From an uncultured Anaerofilum sp. (GTDB lineage Bacteria > Bacillota > Clostridia > Oscillospirales > Ruminococcaceae), in NCBI GenBank assembly GCA_944385935.1, contig CALWZC010000010.1, forward strand, positions 56,019-120,018: a stretch of 64,000 nucleotides of DNA, read 5' to 3'. The notes under the pieces are model-generated. The model did not search any database. It saw only the letters and a program-made list of their open reading frames with translations, and had not been told where the DNA came from. The translations under genes and the position numbers were made by a program. Below are positions 10,496 through 19,290 of the stretch, one piece after another (positions within the stretch are counted from its first letter, which is position 1; each line of letters starts with the position of its first letter).

Positions 10496-12112
10496 TTGGC
10501 AAGCAAACATATTTTTGTTACTGGAGGCGTGGTTTCCGGTTTGGGAAAGGGAATCAGTGCTGCCAGTTTGGGGCGGCTGTTAAAACAGAGGGGGCTAAAG
10601 GTGGCAGCCCAAAAGCTAGACCCCTATATCAACGTGGACCCGGGTACAATGAGCCCATACCAACATGGAGAAGTATTTGTTACCGATGACGGAGCAGAAA
10701 CCGACCTAGATTTGGGCCACTATGAACGCTTTATTGACGAGGACTTAAACAAAATGTCCAACCTCACCAGTGGCCGAGCCTTTTGGAATGTACTGCAAAA
10801 GGAACGGGCGGGAGAATATCTGGGAGGCACCGTGCAGATTATCCCTCACATTACCAATGAAATCAAAAGCACTGTATATGGCATTGCCGCCTACACACAA
10901 GCAGATATTGTTATTACCGAAATTGGTGGTACTGTGGGAGATATTGAAAGCCAGCCCTTTTTGGAGGCCATTCGCCAGATAAGCCGAGAGTTGGGGCGGG
11001 AGAACTGCCTGTTTATTCATGTAGTACTGGTGCCCTATCTAAAGTGTTCCGGCGAGCACAAAACCAAGCCTGCACAACATTCGGTACACCAGTTACAAAG
11101 CACCGGCATTATGCCTGATGTTATTATTGCCCGTTGTGATGAGCCATTGGAAGAAGGAATCCTGCAAAAAATTGCAGCTTTCTGTAATGTGGATAGCGAT
11201 TGTGTTATCGAAAACCGCACCTTGGACAGCCTTTATCAGGTTCCTTTGATGCTTCATGAAGCAAAATTAGACCAACTTGTTTGTCAAAGATTTGGGTTTT
11301 CTGTTTCCCCCCCGGATTTAACCGAATGGCAACAGCTTTGTGAACGGGTACAGACTTTAGAACAACAGGTGACCATCGCCATTGTGGGCAAATATGTAGA
11401 GCTGCATGATGCTTACCTCTCCATTGTGGAGGCGTTGCACCATGGTGGATACCAAAACAATGCCAGCGTAACCATCAAATGGGTGGATTCCCAACAGCTT
11501 ACCGCCGACAATCTCCAACAGTATTTGGGGGATGTAACCGGCATTTTGGTTCCCGGCGGCTTTGGGGAACGGGGCATAGAGGGGATGATTTTGGCGGCAG
11601 AATATGCCCGAACCCATCAAATTCCCTATTTTGGCATCTGTTTGGGAATGCAAATTGCTGTGATTGAGGCGGCTCGGCATTTGTGTGGCATGGCAGGAGC
11701 AAACTCCTGTGAATTTGACCCCAACACACCCTACGGTGTCATTGATTTTATGCCCGACCAAAAGGGAGAAATCCCCAAAGGGGGCACCATGCGGCTGGGT
11801 GCTTATCCCTGCTGTTTGGCAGAACACAGCTTTTTGCAACGGCTTTATGGAGAAAAGCAAATTTTGGAGCGTCACCGCCACCGTTATGAGGTGAACAATG
11901 CCTTTCGGCAGCCATTGGAGCAAGGCGGTCTGAGGATAAGCGGCACTTCTCCCGATGGCAGACTGGTAGAGGCGGTGGAATATCCCAACCATCCCTTCTT
12001 TGTTGCGGTGCAGTATCACCCCGAATTCAAAAGCCGGCCCAACCGTGCCCATCCTCTGTTTTGCGGCTTTGTGGAGGCTGCCCTATTTCGCAAGCAATAT
12101 CCCAACCAATAA
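10496..12112 (+). CDS. pyrG: CTP synthase
   Basis: 538 aa from a TTG at 10496 with GGGAGG eight bases upstream; the longer open frame is leader. It aminates UTP to CTP using glutamine and ATP. The synthetase domain opens with [20 protein letters not shown] and has [20 protein letters not shown] and [13 protein letters not shown]. The C-terminal class I glutaminase has [27 protein letters not shown] (catalytic Cys) and the YHPEFKSRP histidine-glutamate pair. It lies between two glutamine synthetase genes and probably forms an operon with the downstream glnA (15 bp gap). A leader terminator plus ANTAR-type hairpin is unusual for pyrG, which in Bacillus is controlled by reiterative transcription. 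Confidence 0.95.
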   Translation: MASKHIFVTGGVVSGLGKGISAASLGRLLKQRGLKVAAQKLDPYINVDPGTMSPYQHGEVFVTDDGAETDLDLGHYERFIDEDLNKMSNLTSGRAFWNVLQKERAGEYLGGTVQIIPHITNEIKSTVYGIAAYTQADIVITEIGGTVGDIESQPFLEAIRQISRELGRENCLFIHVVLVPYLKCSGEHKTKPAQHSVHQLQSTGIMPDVIIARCDEPLEEGILQKIAAFCNVDSDCVIENRTLDSLYQVPLMLHEAKLDQLVCQRFGFSVSPPDLTEWQQLCERVQTLEQQVTIAIVGKYVELHDAYLSIVEALHHGGYQNNASVTIKWVDSQQLTADNLQQYLGDVTGILVPGGFGERGIEGMILAAEYARTHQIPYFGICLGMQIAVIEAARHLCGMAGANSCEFDPNTPYGVIDFMPDQKGEIPKGGTMRLGAYPCCLAEHSFLQRLYGEKQILERHRHRYEVNNAFRQPLEQGGLRISGTSPDGRLVEAVEYPNHPFFVAVQYHPEFKSRPNRAHPLFCGFVEAALFRKQYPNQ

Positions 12113-12127
12113 AGGAGGTGCATTCCT

Positions 12128-13426
12128 TTGCCCCAGTTGACAAAATTATTGGAAACCATTGAAGATTATGATGTAAAATTCATCCGTTTGGTCTTTTGCG
12201 ATATTTTTGGCGTACAAAAAAATATTGCTATTCTGGCAAGCCGTTTGCCCCATGCGGTAGAAAAGGGTATTTCCTTCGATGCCTCTGCCATTGCGGGGTT
12301 TTCCAATGTGGAGGAATCGGACTTGCTGTTGTTTCCCGATTTATCCACCTTTGCCCTGTTGCCATGGCGTCCCTCGGAAGGGTGTGTAGGCAGGCTGTTC
12401 TGCAACATTCGCTACCCCGATGGCCGCCCCTTTGAGGGGGATGGCCGCTATCTACTCAAGCAGGCACAGCAAAAGGCAACCGACCAAGGATACAGCTTTT
12501 TGTTGGGGCCGGAGTGTGAGTTTTATCTCTTTGAAACCGACGAAAAGGGCAATCCCACCACAACTCCCTTTGACAAGGCGGGCTATTTTGATGTTTCCCC
12601 ACTGGACAGAGGGGAGAATGTGCGCCGTGACATCTGCCTGACACTGGAGGAAATGGGGGTAAAGCCAGAGCGCAGCCACCACGAGCATGGCCCAGGACAA
12701 AACGAAATTGACATCCAATGTTGTTCCCCTCTGTTGGCTGTGGATAATTTTTACACCTTGCATGCGGCAGTCAAGGCAATTTCTGCCCAAAATGGATTGT
12801 TTGCCTCCTTTTTGCCCAAGCCCTTGCCCCATGCCGCAGGAAGTGGACTGCACATCAATCTTTCGGTGCTGAAAAATGGAGAAAACCTTTTTGCCCATTT
12901 TGAGGACAACCCCAAGGCTGCCAGCTTTTTGGGGGGAATTTTGCAGAGGATTGGAGAAATTACCGTCTTTGCCAATCCCCTGCCCTGCTCCTATTTGCGG
13001 TTTGGCAAATGTGAGGCACCAGCAGTGATAAACTGGTCAAAGCAGAATCGCTCCTCCCTTATTCGGGTGCCGGCAGCCACAGGCAGCGAAGCACGCATGG
13101 AGCTGCGCAGCCCTGACCCTGCCTGCAACCTCTATCTGCTCACAACCCTATTGCTGTATGCCGGTATGGAGGGCATTGCCCAAGGGGTAAAGCCTCCCCA
13201 AGCCTTCCAAGAAAATTCCTATACTAATGCCAGCGGATTGGACAGCCTGCCCACCGATTTGGCAAAGGCTGTGGTAGTTGCCAAGGACAGCGAATTTTTG
13301 CAAAGGGTTTTGCCCCCCAAGCTGTTGCACAACTACCTTACCTATAAAGAACAGGAAGCCGCCACAGAAGAAGCCATTGCCGACCCCTATCAATACGAAA
13401 TGGCACAATATTTTGAACGGATTTAA
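12128..13426 (+). CDS. glnA: Glutamine synthetase type I
   Basis: 432 aa from a TTG at 12128 with AAAGGAGGTG directly upstream. Family motifs are in order: FCDIFGVQKN, FDASAIAGF, GPECEFYLFE, DKAGYFDVSP, HEHGPGQNEIDIQ, GSGLHINLSV and RMELRSPDPACNLYL. It is slightly short of the 440-445 aa typical of Gram-positive GSI-alpha and appears to lack the adenylylation loop of GSI-beta enzymes. It likely shares the pyrG transcript and is followed 23 bp later by the ANTAR regulator. Having GSI and GSIII together suggests separate control or separate roles in ammonia assimilation. Confidence 0.93.
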   Translation: MPQLTKLLETIEDYDVKFIRLVFCDIFGVQKNIAILASRLPHAVEKGISFDASAIAGFSNVEESDLLLFPDLSTFALLPWRPSEGCVGRLFCNIRYPDGRPFEGDGRYLLKQAQQKATDQGYSFLLGPECEFYLFETDEKGNPTTTPFDKAGYFDVSPLDRGENVRRDICLTLEEMGVKPERSHHEHGPGQNEIDIQCCSPLLAVDNFYTLHAAVKAISAQNGLFASFLPKPLPHAAGSGLHINLSVLKNGENLFAHFEDNPKAASFLGGILQRIGEITVFANPLPCSYLRFGKCEAPAVINWSKQNRSSLIRVPAATGSEARMELRSPDPACNLYLLTTLLLYAGMEGIAQGVKPPQAFQENSYTNASGLDSLPTDLAKAVVVAKDSEFLQRVLPPKLLHNYLTYKEQEAATEEAIADPYQYEMAQYFERI

Positions 13427-13449
13427 TGGCAAAAAAGGGGTGATGCAAG

Positions 13450-14010
13450 GTGCTTTCTATTTTACTTGTGGGGGCAAAACAGCACCACGATTCTCTAAAA
13501 GCCTGCCTTGCCGCCCAAAGCAATCGGGTGCAATGCTGCCAAAGTGCGGGGGAAGCCCGTCGGCTGTTGCTGCAAACTGCCTTTGACTGTGTTATCATCA
13601 ACGCCCCCTTACCCGATGAATTTGGCAAGGATTTGGCGCAAAAGGCGTTGCAACTGGGCTGTGAGGCGGTGCTGTTGTGCAACGCTGCCCAACGGGAACA
13701 GCTTGCAGCGGGGGTGGAAAAGTATGGTGTGTTTGTGCTAACAAAGCCCCTAAACCGGCAGTTGCTTTCCTTTTCCATGGGGTTGATTCGTACCGGACGA
13801 TACCGAACCAATGCCCTGCGGGAGGAAAACAAGCGACTGAAAAAACGGCTGGAGGAAGCAAGAATCCTAACCCAAGCCAAATGTTGTTTGGCACGGTATC
13901 AGCAGTTGACCGAAGCCCAAGCCCATCGGCTTATTGAAAAACGGGCCATGGATGAACGGGAGTCCATAGGCGAAGTAGCCGCAAAAATTGTGGCAGAATT
14001 TGAACCATAA
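13450..14010 (+). CDS. ANTAR-domain RNA-binding antiterminator with degenerate receiver
   Basis: 186 aa from a GTG with a GGGGTG ribosome site. Residues 1-110 are receiver-like (LSILLVGAKQHHDSL), but the phospho-acceptor position reads CVIINAPLPDEFG, with Asn where Asp is expected, so it probably is not phosphorylated there. A coiled-coil linker (ALREENKRLKKRLEEA) follows. The C-terminal ANTAR domain reads AKCCLARYQQLTEAQAHRL then IEKRAMDERESIGEVAAKI, with the conserved AK, LTE-A and AM positions. ANTAR proteins bind hexaloop hairpins in nascent RNA and stop terminators forming. The four such leaders nearby make it the likely regulator of this cluster. It resembles the clostridial nitrogen regulator NitR by context. 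Confidence 0.88.
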   Translation: MLSILLVGAKQHHDSLKACLAAQSNRVQCCQSAGEARRLLLQTAFDCVIINAPLPDEFGKDLAQKALQLGCEAVLLCNAAQREQLAAGVEKYGVFVLTKPLNRQLLSFSMGLIRTGRYRTNALREENKRLKKRLEEARILTQAKCCLARYQQLTEAQAHRLIEKRAMDERESIGEVAAKIVAEFEP

Positions 14011-14024
14011 ACCCTACAACCCAA

Positions 14025-14088
14025 AACAGGCAAAGACGCCTGCACAGATGTTTTCTTTGTGCAACGGTGTCCTTGTCTGTTTTTTTAT
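14025..14088 (+). terminator. Leader terminator between the ANTAR gene and the amidotransferase operon
   Basis: AACAGGCAAAGACGCC-TGCACA pairs with TGTGCA-GGTGTCCTTGTCTGTT and is followed by seven T. It can end the ANTAR transcript and attenuate the amidotransferase operon that starts 27 bp later. Confidence 0.85.
14027..14042 (+). promoter_or_regulatory. ANTAR-type antiterminator hairpin, amidotransferase leader
   Basis: CAGGC-AAAGAC-GCCUG: a perfect 5-bp stem with an A1/G4 hexaloop, overlapping the 5' arm of the terminator. It starts 17 bp after the ANTAR stop codon, so read-through from the regulator gene would be under its control. Confidence 0.75.
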
Positions 14089-14114
14089 TTTTATAAAAAA
14101 GGAGTGTTCCAACC

Positions 14115-15482
14115 ATGAAACCATTTCCCCGATATGTAGAGATTGATTACAGCAAATACCACAAAGACATTCCCCCCGAACAACGAGAAACTTTTTTTGG
14201 CTTGCCCCAAAAGGTGCAATTTTGCAAAGAGTGTGTAATGAGCAACCAAAAGCCCAATAGCTGCTATGAGTTCCAGCACACAGCCCATTCTCTGAAAAAA
14301 ACCATGGTCATTCAGTCGGATGGTGTCTGTGATGCCTGTCACGCCTGCCACAACAAAACCGATGCCATCGACTGGGCAGAGCGAGAACAACAACTGCGAG
14401 AGCTATGCGACCAATACCGCAAAACCGATGGCAGCTATGATTGCCTAGTACCGGGCAGCGGCGGCAAGGACAGTTTTTATGCCGCCCACCTTCTTAAATA
14501 TAAATATGGAATGCACCCCCTAACAGTCACATGGGCACCTCATATCTATACCCCTTGGGGCTTTCAGAATTTTCAGGCATGGATTCACGCCGGTTTTGAC
14601 AATTATCTGTGCACCCCCAACGGAATTACCCATCGGCTGTTGACCCGTTTGGCAACAGAAACCTTGTTCCATCCCTTCCAACCCTTTATTTTGGGACAAA
14701 AGCAGCTTGCCCCAAAAATTGCCGCCAAGTTTGGTATTCCTTTGGTGTTTTACGGGGAAAACGAAGCGGAATTTGGCAACCCCATTGCCGATAATGACAG
14801 TGCCCTACGTGACCAACATTTTTTTGCTACCAACGATTTTGACAACATTTATTTAGGTGGTGTTTCTCTACGGCAGCTAGAGGAGGATTTTGGGATAGAC
14901 AAAGCCGACCTTGCTATCTATTTACCCTGCGAAACCAGCGACTTAGAGAAAAATAACATCCAAGTCCATTACATGGGCTACTATGAAAAATGGCATCCCC
15001 AAGGTGCCTACTATTACAGCGTGGAACATGGGGGATTTATTCCCAGCCCAGAGCGCACCGCCGGAACCTATTCTAAATACAATTCCATTGATGATAAAGT
15101 GGATGACTTTTTCTATTACACCACCTATATTAAATATGGTATTGGTCGTTGTACCTATGATGCCGCCCAAGAAATCCGCAATGGAGAAATTGATTTAGAG
15201 GAAGCAAAACTGCTTTGCAAAAAGTTTGATGGAGAATTCCCCCATCGGTTTGCCAAGGAATTTTTTGACTATATCTCGGTGGATGAACCCAAGTTTGGAA
15301 AGGCTTCCGCCTGCTTTGAACAGCCAAAAATGGATTTGGAATACTTTATGCACCTTGCCGACCGGTTCCGTTCTCCCCATATTTGGCAGTACGAAAATGG
15401 TCTTTGGAGCTTGCGCCATACCCCCTTTGAAGGGGAAAGCCTATGCCACTATGGGGCACCCACACAAGGAGGAGAACAATGA
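14115..15482 (+). CDS. N-acetyl sugar amidotransferase (WbpG/PseA-like)
   Basis: 455 aa, ATG with AAAAGGAGTG upstream. The N-terminal part has zinc-type cysteines (CKECVMSNQKP, CDACHACH). A PP-loop ATP-pyrophosphatase motif, CLVPGSGGKDSFYAA, lies near residue 115. This family (TIGR03573 type) uses ammonia from a HisH/HisF-like pair to turn an N-acetyl group on a sugar into an acetamidino group, as in WbpG-HisH2-HisF2 of Pseudomonas O-antigen synthesis. The next two genes encode exactly such partners, with overlapping ends. The sugar and the surface structure it serves are not visible here. Its leader carries the ANTAR-type hairpin and terminator. Confidence 0.88.
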   Translation: MKPFPRYVEIDYSKYHKDIPPEQRETFFGLPQKVQFCKECVMSNQKPNSCYEFQHTAHSLKKTMVIQSDGVCDACHACHNKTDAIDWAEREQQLRELCDQYRKTDGSYDCLVPGSGGKDSFYAAHLLKYKYGMHPLTVTWAPHIYTPWGFQNFQAWIHAGFDNYLCTPNGITHRLLTRLATETLFHPFQPFILGQKQLAPKIAAKFGIPLVFYGENEAEFGNPIADNDSALRDQHFFATNDFDNIYLGGVSLRQLEEDFGIDKADLAIYLPCETSDLEKNNIQVHYMGYYEKWHPQGAYYYSVEHGGFIPSPERTAGTYSKYNSIDDKVDDFFYYTTYIKYGIGRCTYDAAQEIRNGEIDLEEAKLLCKKFDGEFPHRFAKEFFDYISVDEPKFGKASACFEQPKMDLEYFMHLADRFRSPHIWQYENGLWSLRHTPFEGESLCHYGAPTQGGEQ

Positions 15483-16243
15483 GCCGAAAACTTCGACTGG
15501 TGGCAAGGCTGGATATAAAAAGCCAGTGTCTTGTGAAAGGGATTCAATATGAAGGCTTGCGAAAACTGGGTAATCCCCACACCTTTGCAAAAACCTACTA
15601 TGACCAAGGCATTGATGAAATTCTGTATTTGGACACCGTTGCAAGTTTGTATGGAAGAAACAACTTGCAGGATATTTTACTAAAAACCACCGAGGATATT
15701 TTTATCCCCATTACCGTGGGGGGCGGTTTGCGCAGTGTGGAGGATGTGGGGGCAGTGCTAAAGGCAGGAGGAGACAAAGCCGCCATCAATACCGCCGCAC
15801 TGCAAAACCCTCGTTTGCTGGGGGAGATTGCCCACGCCTTTGGCAGTCAATGCGTGGTGCTAAGTGTGCAGGCAAAACGCCACCAGCAAGGCTGGGAGGC
15901 ATATTATGACAACGGCCGTGAGCATTCGGGAAAGGATGCGCTGGAATGGATTCGGCAGGCGGAATCTCTGGGAGTGGGAGAAATTTTGGTGACCAGTGTA
16001 GACCAAGAGGGCAGACAAAAAGGAATGGACAAAGAGTTGATTGCTGCCGTCCGGCAAGCCACCTCGTTGCCTATGATTGCCGCCGGAGGGGTTGGGCAAT
16101 GGGAGGACATTGCCTCGGCTGCCCATCTAGGGGCAGAGGCGGTAGCAGTGGGGAGCGTTCTCCACTACCAAAAAGCTACTGTACCTAGCCTAAAACAACA
16201 ACTGATTTCTTGTGGTGTGGAGGTGAGACCATGGGACATATAA
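15479..16243 (+). CDS. HisF-like cyclase paralogue (amidotransferase partner)
   Basis: 254 aa from the ATG at 15479, which overlaps the preceding stop by 4 bp and has AAGGAGGAGAA upstream. It is a (beta/alpha)8 barrel with HisF phosphate-binding motifs: RLVARLDIKSQCLVKG, ITVGGGLRSVEDV, KAAINTAAL and PMIAAGGVG. The true histidine-pathway HisF has a DITAS segment; here the equivalent is LDTVASLYGRNN, which fits a HisF2-type paralogue. With the HisH-like gene it should channel glutamine-derived ammonia to the sugar amidotransferase upstream. No other his genes are present. Confidence 0.85.
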   Translation: MSRKLRLVARLDIKSQCLVKGIQYEGLRKLGNPHTFAKTYYDQGIDEILYLDTVASLYGRNNLQDILLKTTEDIFIPITVGGGLRSVEDVGAVLKAGGDKAAINTAALQNPRLLGEIAHAFGSQCVVLSVQAKRHQQGWEAYYDNGREHSGKDALEWIRQAESLGVGEILVTSVDQEGRQKGMDKELIAAVRQATSLPMIAAGGVGQWEDIASAAHLGAEAVAVGSVLHYQKATVPSLKQQLISCGVEVRPWDI

Positions 16244-16881
16244 TCACCATTGTAGACTATGGAAGAAGCAATCTTCTTAGTGTGCAGCGAGGCTTTGAAT
16301 ACTGGGGCAATAGGGTGAACTATGCCCAAACTGCTGAAGAAATTCTTGCGGCAAAGGCTTTGGTGTTGCCGGGGGTAGGTGCTTTTGATGACAGCATGGC
16401 ACTGCTGCACCAGAAAGGGCTTTCCGCTGCTATCTGCGAGAAAGCTGCCCAAGGCACTGCCATTTTTGGCATTTGTTTGGGGTTGCAGATGTTTTTTGAA
16501 GAAAGCGCAGAGGGAGGAAAACAAAAGGGTCTAGGCTTGCTGACAGGCAAGGTGGAACCCCTGCCCCCCACCGACACCGAGGGAAACCCTCTTGCCGTGC
16601 CTAGCATCGGTTGGCATTCTATAACTCCTTGCCCTGCCCCCGGCTTTGGAGAGTTGCTGCCCCAGCAACCTGCACAAGGGGAATATTACTTTGTACACAG
16701 CTACCATGCAGTTCCCAAAGATACCAGCCATGTTGCCGCCTTTTATCTCTATGGCGGCCATAAAATCTGCGCAGCCGTGGCAAAAGATAACCTCTTTGCT
16801 ACCCAGTTCCACCCAGAAAAAAGTGGAAAGGTGGGCTTGCAGCTTATCCGCCGTTTTTGCCAAACACTGCCCCCTAGATAG
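16231..16881 (+). CDS. HisH-like glutamine amidotransferase subunit
   Basis: 216 aa from the ATG at 16231 with GGAGGTGA upstream, overlapping hisF-like by 13 bp. Class I glutaminase: VLPGVGAFDD, the nucleophile elbow FGICLGLQMFFE (Cys), and the distal ATQFHPEKSGKVG histidine and glutamate. SIGWHSITPCPAPG is typical of HisH. It hydrolyses glutamine and passes ammonia through the HisF-like barrel. It is the last gene of the operon, and a convergent repeat-filled intergenic region follows. Confidence 0.87.
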   Translation: MGHIITIVDYGRSNLLSVQRGFEYWGNRVNYAQTAEEILAAKALVLPGVGAFDDSMALLHQKGLSAAICEKAAQGTAIFGICLGLQMFFEESAEGGKQKGLGLLTGKVEPLPPTDTEGNPLAVPSIGWHSITPCPAPGFGELLPQQPAQGEYYFVHSYHAVPKDTSHVAAFYLYGGHKICAAVAKDNLFATQFHPEKSGKVGLQLIRRFCQTLPPR

Positions 16882-16902
16882 CCCGTTCCCCAAATTGCAG
16901 CA

Positions 16903-17016
16903 CTCACCGAAACTGTATACCAAATTTTCAAAAACCATTCCTTTTTTCTCAAAAACAACCCTATTTTTCCAAAATGCTACTATAAAAATCATCCCATGGT
17001 ATACAATTTCGGTTAG
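16903..17016. repeat. Two solitary iterons in inverted orientation
   Basis: CTCACCGAAACTGTATACC at 16903-16921 (minus orientation) and GGTATACAATTTCGGTTAG at 16998-17016 (plus orientation). Both match the iteron consensus GGTATACA-nn-TTCGGTnAG seen in the 29.2 kb array. They lie between convergent genes, just before the palindrome at 17043. Confidence 0.8.
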
Positions 17017-17042
17017 CCCATTTTATTATTTTTTCTCAAACC

Positions 17043-17085
17043 AAAGGGGAGATATTATGACACGGTGTCATAATATCTCCCCTTT
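17043..17085. repeat. TATGACAC-N-GTGTCATA palindrome, copy 1
   Basis: A perfect inverted repeat of about 21 bp per arm around one central G, with outer arms AAAGGGGAGATAT. It lies between the convergent hisH-like and rep genes and can act as a bidirectional terminator. Confidence 0.85.
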
Positions 17086-17104
17086 GTCATTAAAAAGTTT
17101 TCGT

Positions 17105-17149
17105 CCACCTTTTTCAAAAGGTGGCGGATTCCAAAGGCAGAGCCTTTGG
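17105..17149 (-). repeat. Composite repeat hairpins B and A after the rep gene
   Basis: On the minus strand, hairpin A (CCAAAGGC-TCT-GCCTTTGG, 17131-17149) begins 8 bp past the rep stop. Hairpin B (CCACCTTTTGAAAAAGGTGG, 17105-17124), the AAAACTTTT spacer and palindrome copy 1 follow. The order A-B-C matches the copy at 55741. Confidence 0.8.
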
Positions 17150-17156
17150 GCAAACC

Positions 17157-18392
17157 CTATTTTAGCTTTACTTCTATGCCATCAATGGTGCGGCCACTTT
17201 TGGTAAGGGTGTATCCCTTAATATATTTTTGGTCAATCATGTGGTCTAAAATAACCTGTGTATAATCCCGAATGCGCTTTTTCCGCACCTTGCCTGCCTC
17301 CTGCTCCCCCAGTTCCTCATAAATGGCAGAAAACAAAATCTTATTGCTTTTAATGCGGTTGTTGCTGTTGCGCATACTCTCGCAGCGAGCAATGAGGTAG
17401 TTTTTTAGGGGAATGGTGGTTGCATTGTTGTTCAATGGCGCATTGAGCAAGGACAATGGCACTGTGGCAAGCTGCCGTTTCAGCTTGGCATAGGCAAGCA
17501 TGGGGGGCACATCCAACAGATGATATACCCGAACCGGTCTGCCATTGATACGGGCACTAATCAAATTCATGGGCAACAGATAGCCCTCCACCTTGGGGTG
17601 GGTTATCTCCATGTCCAGATACTTTGCCTTTATTTCTTGGCTAAGGTCGATGGTGATAAGGGTTCGGCGCATGCGCTCAATGCGCCTTTGTAGCTCCTTT
17701 AACAGCCCTTCATCCACTGTGGGGTTTTCCTTGCCTGTCATGGCATGGTACAACATAGGAATGGTGAAATTTGCTGTGCCGTTTTCCAACAAGCTATTTA
17801 CCCCATTTAACACCGCCTTGTCATAGGCGTCCATCTGTCCAATGCCCTCCAGCTCAAACTGTTGGGGCAAAGCAAGGCTAACCAATGTGTTGATTTCCTT
17901 TCTACCCTTGCGCCCTACATATACTTCGGTTTCCCCCTCCAACTGGGGCAGATTGCGGAATACATTATCCACCTGCATGACATAGTTGGTGGGCCGCACT
18001 GACTGAATACTTATAAGCCCCTGTGCTGGGGCAGGAGTGCTCCCTGAAAATTTATCGTTCCAGTGGCTGGGCAAGGCGTTTTGTCGGGCAAGGTAAAAAA
18101 TCAGCTTGAGGAAGGTGAGCAAATCAATGGGAATAGAACAGATTACCCCATAAAATTTTGCTGTTGCTTGGGCAAGCATTTGTTCGGCTCCCTCTTGGGT
18201 CTGGCTCATGGCGTCCATCATTTCTTGCTGGGCATCGGAAAGCCGCTGGAAGGCTGACTGTATCTGTTCCGGTTGATACCGCTGGGCAACAATCTTTTCT
18301 ATCTTGGTCAAATCCTCTTTTGCAAGTGCCTCAATGTTTTCCTGTTTGCTGCCGGGCTCGCTGAGCAATGCCAAAATCTGTTTTTTGGTCAT
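17157..18392 (-). CDS. Plasmid-type replication initiator-like protein (Rep)
   Basis: 411 aa; its ATG overlaps the parB stop by 4 bp. The N-terminal third is helical and polar. Residues about 150-400 look like tandem winged-helix domains of an iteron-binding initiator: MDAYDKAVLNGVNSLLENG and TIPMLYHAMTGKENPTVDEG form the first, and the C-terminal KKRIRDYTQVILDHMIDQKY with IKGYTLTKSGRTIDGIEVKL the second. No polymerase or nuclease motif is seen. It is the last gene of a parA-parB-rep operon, the order of alphaproteobacterial repABC. The assignment as initiator rests on fold pattern and context (22-bp iterons 9 kb away), so it is good but not proven. Another DNA-binding replication factor is the alternative. 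Confidence 0.7.
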   Translation of the reverse strand: MTKKQILALLSEPGSKQENIEALAKEDLTKIEKIVAQRYQPEQIQSAFQRLSDAQQEMMDAMSQTQEGAEQMLAQATAKFYGVICSIPIDLLTFLKLIFYLARQNALPSHWNDKFSGSTPAPAQGLISIQSVRPTNYVMQVDNVFRNLPQLEGETEVYVGRKGRKEINTLVSLALPQQFELEGIGQMDAYDKAVLNGVNSLLENGTANFTIPMLYHAMTGKENPTVDEGLLKELQRRIERMRRTLITIDLSQEIKAKYLDMEITHPKVEGYLLPMNLISARINGRPVRVYHLLDVPPMLAYAKLKRQLATVPLSLLNAPLNNNATTIPLKNYLIARCESMRNSNNRIKSNKILFSAIYEELGEQEAGKVRKKRIRDYTQVILDHMIDQKYIKGYTLTKSGRTIDGIEVKLK

Positions 18393-19276
18393 GAGGTACC
18401 TGCTCTTTCTTCCAGCCAGCTTTTTGCCATCTGCAAAAATTCCTGTTGCAGCTGTTCTGGAACATCAATCCGAAGGGTAACGGTTTTGGGCTTTTGGGGT
18501 TGAGGGGCAGGACAAAACAGCTCTTTTAGGGCGGTGTCCTCCATGCCCACTTTGAGGGCAGCGGTTTGGGCGGAAGTAATGCCCTGCTGCTGAATATACT
18601 TGGCTGCCAGCTTTTGTTGCTGTGGGGGGAAATCTGCCAATTTTACTCCGGCGGAAAGGCTTAGTTTGCCATCATCCAGCAAAATCAACAAATCATCCTG
18701 CAAGCTGCCCAGCTTGACATAACGGGCAATCTGCCGGCCACTTAGCCCATACTGTTGCGCAATGATATCATAGGTAGAAACACCACTATTGCCATTGGTA
18801 GACCTTGCTTTTCGTCCGGCAAGGGCATATTTTTGACTGATGGAGCGAGCCTTCTCCGAGGGAGAAAGGGTGCGCTGTACCCAGTTGCTGTCTACCACAA
18901 TTTCCTGTGCCTGCTGGGGGGTAATGTCTTTTTTGATGGTACAGGGGATTTTTGCATACTTTTCCTGCCCTGTTACCTGATACAGCCGCCGAAATGCCTC
19001 CAGTCGGTTATGACCACTCAGCACCATGGTGGGTTTGCCGGGCTGCTGCCACACCACAATGGGATGGAGCAAGCCATTTTCCTCAATGCTAGTAATTAGC
19101 TCCAGCATTTTATCATCTGGCAAAGGGGCGTAAAAGTTCCAGCTTTTTGTGGCTGGTACAAGGGAATCAATGGGTAGTTCCTCTGCTCCCTTTTGGGGCA
19201 AGGCAACTTCACTCATAAGTTGAGGAAGCAACGCCGCCCCCACAGGAGAAGAAAGCTGTTTTGTTTTTAGTGCCAT
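18389..19276 (-). CDS. parB: ParB/RepB-family partition protein
   Basis: 295 aa, ATG with GGGAGG upstream. Residues about 40-140 form the ParB N-terminal (ParB/Srx) domain: LITSIEENGLLHPIVVW, MVLSGHNRLEAFRRLY and NWVQRTLSPSEKARSISQKY. A helix-turn-helix follows (YDIIAQQYGLSGRQIARYVKL). The family binds centromere-like sites and loads onto DNA as a CTP-dependent clamp. The C-terminus is short and proline-containing rather than the usual dimerisation helix of chromosomal Spo0J. It is translated between parA (14 bp) and rep (4-bp overlap). Its binding site is unknown; the TATGACAC palindromes are one candidate. Confidence 0.88.
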   Translation of the reverse strand: MALKTKQLSSPVGAALLPQLMSEVALPQKGAEELPIDSLVPATKSWNFYAPLPDDKMLELITSIEENGLLHPIVVWQQPGKPTMVLSGHNRLEAFRRLYQVTGQEKYAKIPCTIKKDITPQQAQEIVVDSNWVQRTLSPSEKARSISQKYALAGRKARSTNGNSGVSTYDIIAQQYGLSGRQIARYVKLGSLQDDLLILLDDGKLSLSAGVKLADFPPQQQKLAAKYIQQQGITSAQTAALKVGMEDTALKELFCPAPQPQKPKTVTLRIDVPEQLQQEFLQMAKSWLEERAGTS

Positions 19277-19290
19277 GGTGGTTGCCTCCC

